Origin: an uncultured Methanobrevibacter sp.
Lineage (GTDB): Archaea > Methanobacteriota > Methanobacteria > Methanobacteriales > Methanobacteriaceae
Direction: 5' to 3'
Assembly (NCBI GenBank): GCA_904501935.1
Contig: CAJGDA010000053.1
Span: forward strand, 1 to 9,986
Length of the DNA: 9,986 bases
Shown: piece by piece, positions 6,038 through 9,986 of the stretch
Layout of the letters: every line of letters begins with the position of its first letter
Numbering within the stretch: position 1 is the stretch's first letter
Program-made: the position numbers and the translations under genes
Notes under the pieces: model-generated
The model's database searches: none
Told to the model about the DNA's origin: nothing
The model's input: the letters and a program-made list of their open reading frames with translations, nothing else

Positions 6038-6063
6038 TTCTTTAGAAAAATACATCTAAAGAA
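6038..6063 (-). terminator. Hairpin over the polC stop codon
   Basis: On the minus strand TTCTTTAGA (6063-6055), an 8-base loop and TCTAAAGAA (6046-6038) form a perfect 9-bp stem that contains the polC stop codon TAA (6044-6042). No long T-run follows at once; the nearest are four T near 6026 and five T at 6002-5998. Termination is therefore less certain than at the other three hairpins, but the placement is the same. Confidence 0.5.
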
Positions 6064-9000
6064 CTTTGTTTTGATTTATCACTTTCAAACAATGAGTTAA
6101 TACCATATTCCTGAATTTCTAAACGTTGCTTTAGGTAATGGGAAACAGGATATCTATTAACCAGCTCTTGTGATATTTCGAGGTATTTTGTAACTGATCC
6201 TTTTGAAACGGAAAGGATTAAATTGCCTCCACATTTGCATTTTCCAGTAAGCGGCATTCTTCTATATTTTGCACCACACTTAGTACACCTTACCTTTTGT
6301 TTGGAAAATGCTCTGGAATTGCCCATGATGTCTGGTAAAAAGTGGGATGATAAAACTTTTTCCACAACACCTCTTTGATCAACAGCCCTGATGGTCTCTG
6401 CAAGACTAATTTGAGCCTCTACCTTTTCTCTCATCGAAGGCAGTCTTTTGTAAAGACAAACTGTAGGGCCAGCATGGATATTTGATGTGTGGTGTGAAAA
6501 CATTAAGCCCTCATACTGCTCAGGAGTTCCCAAATGCATTGAAACATTGTCAATGTATTCTAAAACTTCTGCAGGTTTGTGAGGAGTATATGTTTCTTCA
6601 TAAAATTCAACAGGGAACCTTTCAAATATGTCCAAGTTGTGGGATTCGTCATCTATCTCTTCTGGGTCAATTCTTGAAGATAAAACTAAAGGAGCATCCA
6701 TACTACCTCCTCTAGTATTAGGTAAGTATGATTTTGAAAAGTTAATTAACGCATCTAAAAGCAACATTATAGCATCTTCGTCACTGTCGCAGTTTCTACG
6801 TTTTGCAGAGTGGAAATAAGGGTGAGCGTAACAGCCTAATGCCTGTGTAAATCCAACAATCCTTCCAAGTACTCCAGCGGATGTGTGAGGAGCAAGACCT
6901 GCAACCAAATGGCCAATCAGGTCGCTTTTTTCTTTTACATTATAGAATGGCTCCATGTCATAGTACCTTGTAAGTTCATCGTCAATAAACTGTGCAGTTC
7001 TAAGCAAATATTCTCCACAATTGTCGGATATTACAATATCCTGAACTTTAAGTTCAATAATTTGGTCTTCATTTTCAATTGGATTTCCATAACAGTCTTT
7101 TTCATAACCCATTTTTTTTAATTTTTCAACTGTAACTCCAATTTCTTTTGGTATAAAATGGGTCAACGGCAAATCTGTTGAATCATGCCTAATGGTTCCA
7201 TCTTTGAAAGTAAATACTTCATGTCTTGCTCTAAGTATTCCCTTTTCCATTGGTTCAGGTAATTTGGACTCTGAAATCATTCCTATTACGCCTTTTACAT
7301 CATCAACTCTCCTTACTTTCACATTGTCGGATGCATTTTTAAGCATAGATGCAAGCGGGATATTTTTCATGGAAGGCTTTCCCATTTCGGTCGGGCTTCC
7401 ACATTTTGGACAAAGTGAACCGAATGAACTGATTCCACATTCGGGATTGGTACATTTTCTTCTGGATATCTCCACCTTGATATTGCCTTTTTTTGCCGCT
7501 GTTGCGACTAATCTTCTGGAACCTCCATTGTTACCAATTGGAATTAAACCGTGTGGAGCCGGTTTCATCAATCTTTCTTTTGATTTTTCAGGCCTACCTA
7601 CACGAGTACCGATATATGCTGGAGCTTTATTTTTAATTTCAACAGGGGAAATTTCGTTTATAGCTTCTAAAGTTGTTTCTTTTTGAGGTAATTTTTTAGA
7701 CAATGTTACTAAAAGGGCGTAAGAGTGATCTTTATCTATAATTATCTTATTGTCTCTGACAATGTGAGGAACACCAATCACTTCCAATGTTCTTTTTGGA
7801 TATGACAAGTCGAGTTTAATTCCTTCATCCTGTTTGTAAGTTGATTTGCATTTTTCAATCAGTTCAATCAATCCATTCAAATCTTGGATAGTCACATCAT
7901 TGTAGCAGTAAGTGTATTCGGGGTGAAGTGGAATGTTATAGTTTTTAGACAATGTAAATGCTTCAATGGATGAAATATGTTCATATTCAAGTTTATGCAA
8001 ATCTAAATCGTTATTGTCCTTGTCAAAGTTTTCACTTCTCATTAATAGTTGAATCCACCATTCTTCACACCATCCTGATGGAAACAATGGCTGATTGTTT
8101 CTTAAAAATTCTCCAAATGCAACAAGCATATCCCCTAAAAATAAGATTTCAACAACATCTTTTTTAAGCTCGCGTGCCTGTTTAATGGAGTCGATTTTTA
8201 CAACATCGCCGTTTTTAAGCTTAACGATAGGTCCCTCTATCGAATCAACAGGTACAACACAATTACCTTTGCCGGGGTATTCAATTTTAAGCTGTGTTCC
8301 TACGGCTAAAAATTCAAGCAATGCCATTGTTGCGGGGTGAACTCCCATAGTAGCAAGACCGGTATTTCTTGACCTTCCATATCTTAGCCTAAAACCTCCT
8401 TTTTCAGAAGGATAACCTAAAATAGGCCTTCCGCCGATAATATCCTGGATGTATTTAGGTTCACTGACAACGTCAGATTCTCCTCCATCATCATTTGATG
8501 ATTCTTCTTTAGGTTTTGAAAATTCGCTAAGCCATTCCCAATCGAGACCTAATGTTTTTGAAATTTTATGAATCTTTTTGGATTTCTGGATTACTCCTTC
8601 AACCATCGCAAGCAAGGCTCCACCACGAATATTATTTGTTTCAACACGTTCCAAATCCCTGTGTGATACTTCCACTTGGTCGGTTTGTTCTCCTGACACT
8701 TCAACCGGAATGTGTCTTGCAGCAAATCTCACTTCTTCTGGTGTTGGTGAGTACTGTAAATTTGTAACTTCTGATTCGTATAATTCAACTTCTTCTACAT
8801 ATCTTTCGATTTCTTCATCAATTGGTTTAAATGCATCAATTCCAATTGCTTGTCTGATTTTATCTCCTAAAAGCACTGCAAGAGCAGCCGCTGTACCACC
8901 AGCACTTCTGATAGGGCCTGCAAAATAAACTCCAATATACTTTGATCCATCAAAGTTTTCTTTAATTTTAACGGCAGAAATTCCTTCAAGGGGTGCCGCT

Positions 9001-9338
9001 ACTACTCCTTCAGTTAAAATTGCAAGAGCAGTTCTCAAGGCCTGGTCGCATCTTTGTTCATCGTTCCAATTTGCCTTTTCGCCGGTTAGTTCAAATTTGC
9101 CGGATGCAATTTCAGCAGCAATTTCAAAAGCAACTTCTTCTCTTGAAATATCTTGTTCTAATTCCTTAATTCTTTGTGCCACACCTTCAGGACCAACAAG
9201 CCCTTCTACTCTTTCAGCTAAATCCTTTGCAAGAGGTACTTCAGTTTCTGTTTCAACATCTAACCCTTTAGATCTTGCTTCATTAGCTATCTCGTATAGG
9301 TGATGGGTTTCAGCTTCTAATCTATCAAAATAATCCAT
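6042..9338 (-). CDS. polC: DNA polymerase D large subunit DP2
   Basis: The 1098-residue catalytic subunit of the euryarchaeal replicative polymerase PolD, which pairs with the DP1 exonuclease subunit (not in the window). The length is that of an intein-free DP2. The N-terminal region has FAGPIRSAGGTAAA (139-152). An acidic linker occupies about 275-293. GGFRLRYGRSRNTG belongs to the barrel core known to resemble two-barrel RNA polymerases. A zinc site uses C629, C634, C643, C646. The catalytic motif is NCDSDED (849-855), where the canonical form is NCDGDED; the aspartates D851 and D853 are kept. A second zinc site has C1018, C1021, C1034, C1036. The last eight residues QSSLDVFF (1091-1098) form a consensus PIP box for the PCNA clamp. 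The start ATG follows GGCGATACC, a modest ribosome-binding site. The gene diverges from the acidic-repeat gene. Confidence 0.96.
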   Translation of the reverse strand: MDYFDRLEAETHHLYEIANEARSKGLDVETETEVPLAKDLAERVEGLVGPEGVAQRIKELEQDISREEVAFEIAAEIASGKFELTGEKANWNDEQRCDQALRTALAILTEGVVAAPLEGISAVKIKENFDGSKYIGVYFAGPIRSAGGTAAALAVLLGDKIRQAIGIDAFKPIDEEIERYVEEVELYESEVTNLQYSPTPEEVRFAARHIPVEVSGEQTDQVEVSHRDLERVETNNIRGGALLAMVEGVIQKSKKIHKISKTLGLDWEWLSEFSKPKEESSNDDGGESDVVSEPKYIQDIIGGRPILGYPSEKGGFRLRYGRSRNTGLATMGVHPATMALLEFLAVGTQLKIEYPGKGNCVVPVDSIEGPIVKLKNGDVVKIDSIKQARELKKDVVEILFLGDMLVAFGEFLRNNQPLFPSGWCEEWWIQLLMRSENFDKDNNDLDLHKLEYEHISSIEAFTLSKNYNIPLHPEYTYCYNDVTIQDLNGLIELIEKCKSTYKQDEGIKLDLSYPKRTLEVIGVPHIVRDNKIIIDKDHSYALLVTLSKKLPQKETTLEAINEISPVEIKNKAPAYIGTRVGRPEKSKERLMKPAPHGLIPIGNNGGSRRLVATAAKKGNIKVEISRRKCTNPECGISSFGSLCPKCGSPTEMGKPSMKNIPLASMLKNASDNVKVRRVDDVKGVIGMISESKLPEPMEKGILRARHEVFTFKDGTIRHDSTDLPLTHFIPKEIGVTVEKLKKMGYEKDCYGNPIENEDQIIELKVQDIVISDNCGEYLLRTAQFIDDELTRYYDMEPFYNVKEKSDLIGHLVAGLAPHTSAGVLGRIVGFTQALGCYAHPYFHSAKRRNCDSDEDAIMLLLDALINFSKSYLPNTRGGSMDAPLVLSSRIDPEEIDDESHNLDIFERFPVEFYEETYTPHKPAEVLEYIDNVSMHLGTPEQYEGLMFSHHTSNIHAGPTVCLYKRLPSMREKVEAQISLAETIRAVDQRGVVEKVLSSHFLPDIMGNSRAFSKQKVRCTKCGAKYRRMPLTGKCKCGGNLILSVSKGSVTKYLEISQELVNRYPVSHYLKQRLEIQEYGINSLFESDKSKQSSLDVFF

Positions 9339-9369
9339 GGTATCGCCACAAGTTACAAAACTAATTTAA

Positions 9370-9377
9370 CATATATT
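9370..9377 (-). promoter_or_regulatory. Possible TATA box of polC
   Basis: On the minus strand AATATATG (in AGAATATATGTTAAAT) resembles a TATA box. It would give a leader of only about ten bases. An alternative, ATTATTAAATTATG around 9389-9402, would give about 30 bases. The region is too AT-rich to choose with confidence. Confidence 0.3.
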
Positions 9378-9450
9378 CTATTGATTTTCATAATTTAATA
9401 ATGTTTGTAATTTTCAAAGTTGTATGTATGAAACTCTCATTTGATAATAC

Positions 9451-9459
9451 TTAAATATT
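9451..9459 (+). promoter_or_regulatory. Possible TATA box of the acidic-repeat gene
   Basis: TTAAATATT on the + strand is a plausible TATA-like box. It predicts a start near 9482 and a leader of about 50 bases before the ATG at 9532. The inverted repeat at 9462-9501 would then overlap the start site. Confidence 0.35.
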
Positions 9460-9461
9460 CT

Positions 9462-9501
9462 AAAGTTCAAATTATTATGTTGTATAATGTGGTTGAACTT
9501 T
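9462..9501 (+). promoter_or_regulatory. Inverted repeat upstream of the acidic-repeat gene
   Basis: AAAGTTCAA (9462-9470) and TTGAACTTT (9493-9501) form a perfect 9-bp inverted repeat. Inside it ATTAT (9471-9475) can pair with ATAAT (9484-9488), lengthening the stem to 14 bp with a 4-base bulge. It lies in the polC divergent region, 31 bases before the start codon of the rightward gene. It may be an operator or a leader hairpin. Confidence 0.45.
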
Positions 9502-9531
9502 TAAATTATTATTGCTATTTTGGTGATATTA

Positions 9532-9986
9532 ATGTCCGATAAAAAACCAATGAATGCCATGTATGGGCAAAAAGTTAAATTAGACTTAGATAAAATTAAA
9601 AACCGTTCTAAAAAAGAAGAAGTAATTGAATCTGAACCTGTTGAAGAGGTTGCTGATAAAATTGTTGAAGAAACTGTTGATGAACAAGCAGTTGAAGAGC
9701 CAGTTGAGTCAGAGCCTGTTGAAGAGGTTGTTGAAGAGTCTGTTGAGGAAGAGGCTGTTGAAGAAGAAACTTTAGAATCTGAACCTGTTGAAGAGGTTGT
9801 TGAGGAAGAAGTTGCAGAGTCTGAGCCTGTTGAAGAGGTTGTTGAGGAAGAAGTTGCGGAATCTGAGCCTGTTGAAGAGGTTGCTGTGGAAGAAGTTGCG
9901 GAATCTGAGCCTGTTGAAGAGGTTGCTGTGGAAGAAGTTGCGGAATCTGAGCCTGTTGAAGAGGTTGCTGTGGAAGAAGTTGCGGA
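9532..9986 (+). CDS. Acidic tandem-repeat protein, unknown function (3' end outside window)
   Basis: The gene starts at ATG 9532, behind a full GGTGAT ribosome-binding site (9522-9527) with four bases of spacing. It stays open for 151 codons to the window edge. There is no signal peptide, so the protein is probably cytoplasmic. Residues 1-30 (MSDKKPMNAMYGQKVKLDL, then a lysine-rich stretch) are basic. From residue 33 on the sequence is almost wholly Glu, Val, Ala, Pro and Ser. ESEPVEEV recurs at residues 33, 59, 82, 96, 110, 124 and 138. From 82 on the period is exactly 14. Such acidic repeats are usually extended or partly helical linkers, and a folded domain may follow outside the window. 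It is divergent from polC, but a link to replication is only a guess. I do not recognise a family. Confidence 0.85.
   Translation, partial: MSDKKPMNAMYGQKVKLDLDKIKNRSKKEEVIESEPVEEVADKIVEETVDEQAVEEPVESEPVEEVVEESVEEEAVEEETLESEPVEEVVEEEVAESEPVEEVVEEEVAESEPVEEVAVEEVAESEPVEEVAVEEVAESEPVEEVAVEEVA
9775..9986 (+). repeat. 42-bp in-frame tandem repeat
   Basis: Five full units lie at 9775-9816, 9817-9858, 9859-9900, 9901-9942 and 9943-9984, and a sixth begins at 9985. Each encodes 14 residues, ESEPVEEV followed by VEEEVA or AVEEVA. The last three units are identical at every base; the first two differ at a few positions. The array continues beyond the window. Confidence 0.95.

Noticed and set aside
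7192..7686. 164-residue open frame on the + strand inside polC
   Set aside because: It is antisense to a fully conserved polymerase gene, has no ribosome-binding site or recognisable domain, and fits a codon-bias shadow.
8578..8928. 116-residue + strand frame inside polC
   Set aside because: Also antisense to conserved DP2 sequence, Ser/Thr-rich in the way typical of shadows, with no support for translation.
6042..9338. Intein in polC
   Set aside because: Archaeal polC genes often carry inteins, but the length is that of a plain DP2 and the sequence runs through the catalytic motif without an insertion.

Overview
The window is AT-rich archaeal DNA, most like Methanobacteriales and probably Methanobrevibacter. 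The evidence is a DNA polymerase D large subunit, ribosomal protein L21e, an Rpb4-type RNA polymerase subunit, a DUF655 protein, TTTATATA-type TATA boxes and strong GGTGAT ribosome-binding sites. The genus is inferred from overall gene content and protein character; no database search was made. There is no clear mobile element, CRISPR array, tRNA or rRNA, and no gene-free stretch exceeds 300 bases.

Layout from left to right. Bases 1-133 (+) are the end of dapF (lysine biosynthesis). It converges on a leftward translation cluster: DUF655 protein, ksgA (16S rRNA dimethylase), an Mtq2/HemK-type methyltransferase, and a previously uncounted 54-residue membrane protein at 139-303. A second leftward unit is rpl21e-rpoF, whose genes overlap by four bases. 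The order L21e, RpoF, DUF655, KsgA, HemK-like is a familiar archaeal arrangement. Here a hairpin-plus-T-run terminator and a new TATA box split it into two transcription units. Next come nrdD (class III anaerobic ribonucleotide reductase, 3477-5795) and polC (DP2 of the replicative polymerase, 6042-9338), both leftward and each ended by a stop-codon hairpin. So dNTP supply and DNA synthesis lie side by side. A rightward gene of unknown function starts at 9532 and runs off the window. It has a basic N-terminus followed by acidic 14-residue tandem repeats.

The genes are mostly housekeeping; the interest lies in the control regions. The nrdD promoter carries two copies of an 18-bp inverted repeat. 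One is an exact TTCGTA-N4-TACGAA, the box reported for MsvR, a redox-sensing regulator known only from methanogens. The two copies flank a consensus TATA box, which suggests redox control of the oxygen-sensitive reductase. Separately, all four recognised transcription-unit ends (dapF, rpoF, nrdD, polC) carry a perfect 8-9 bp hairpin laid over the stop codon, while none of the operon-internal stops has a comparable one. Two more long inverted repeats sit in the leaders or promoters of rpl21e and of the acidic-repeat gene.
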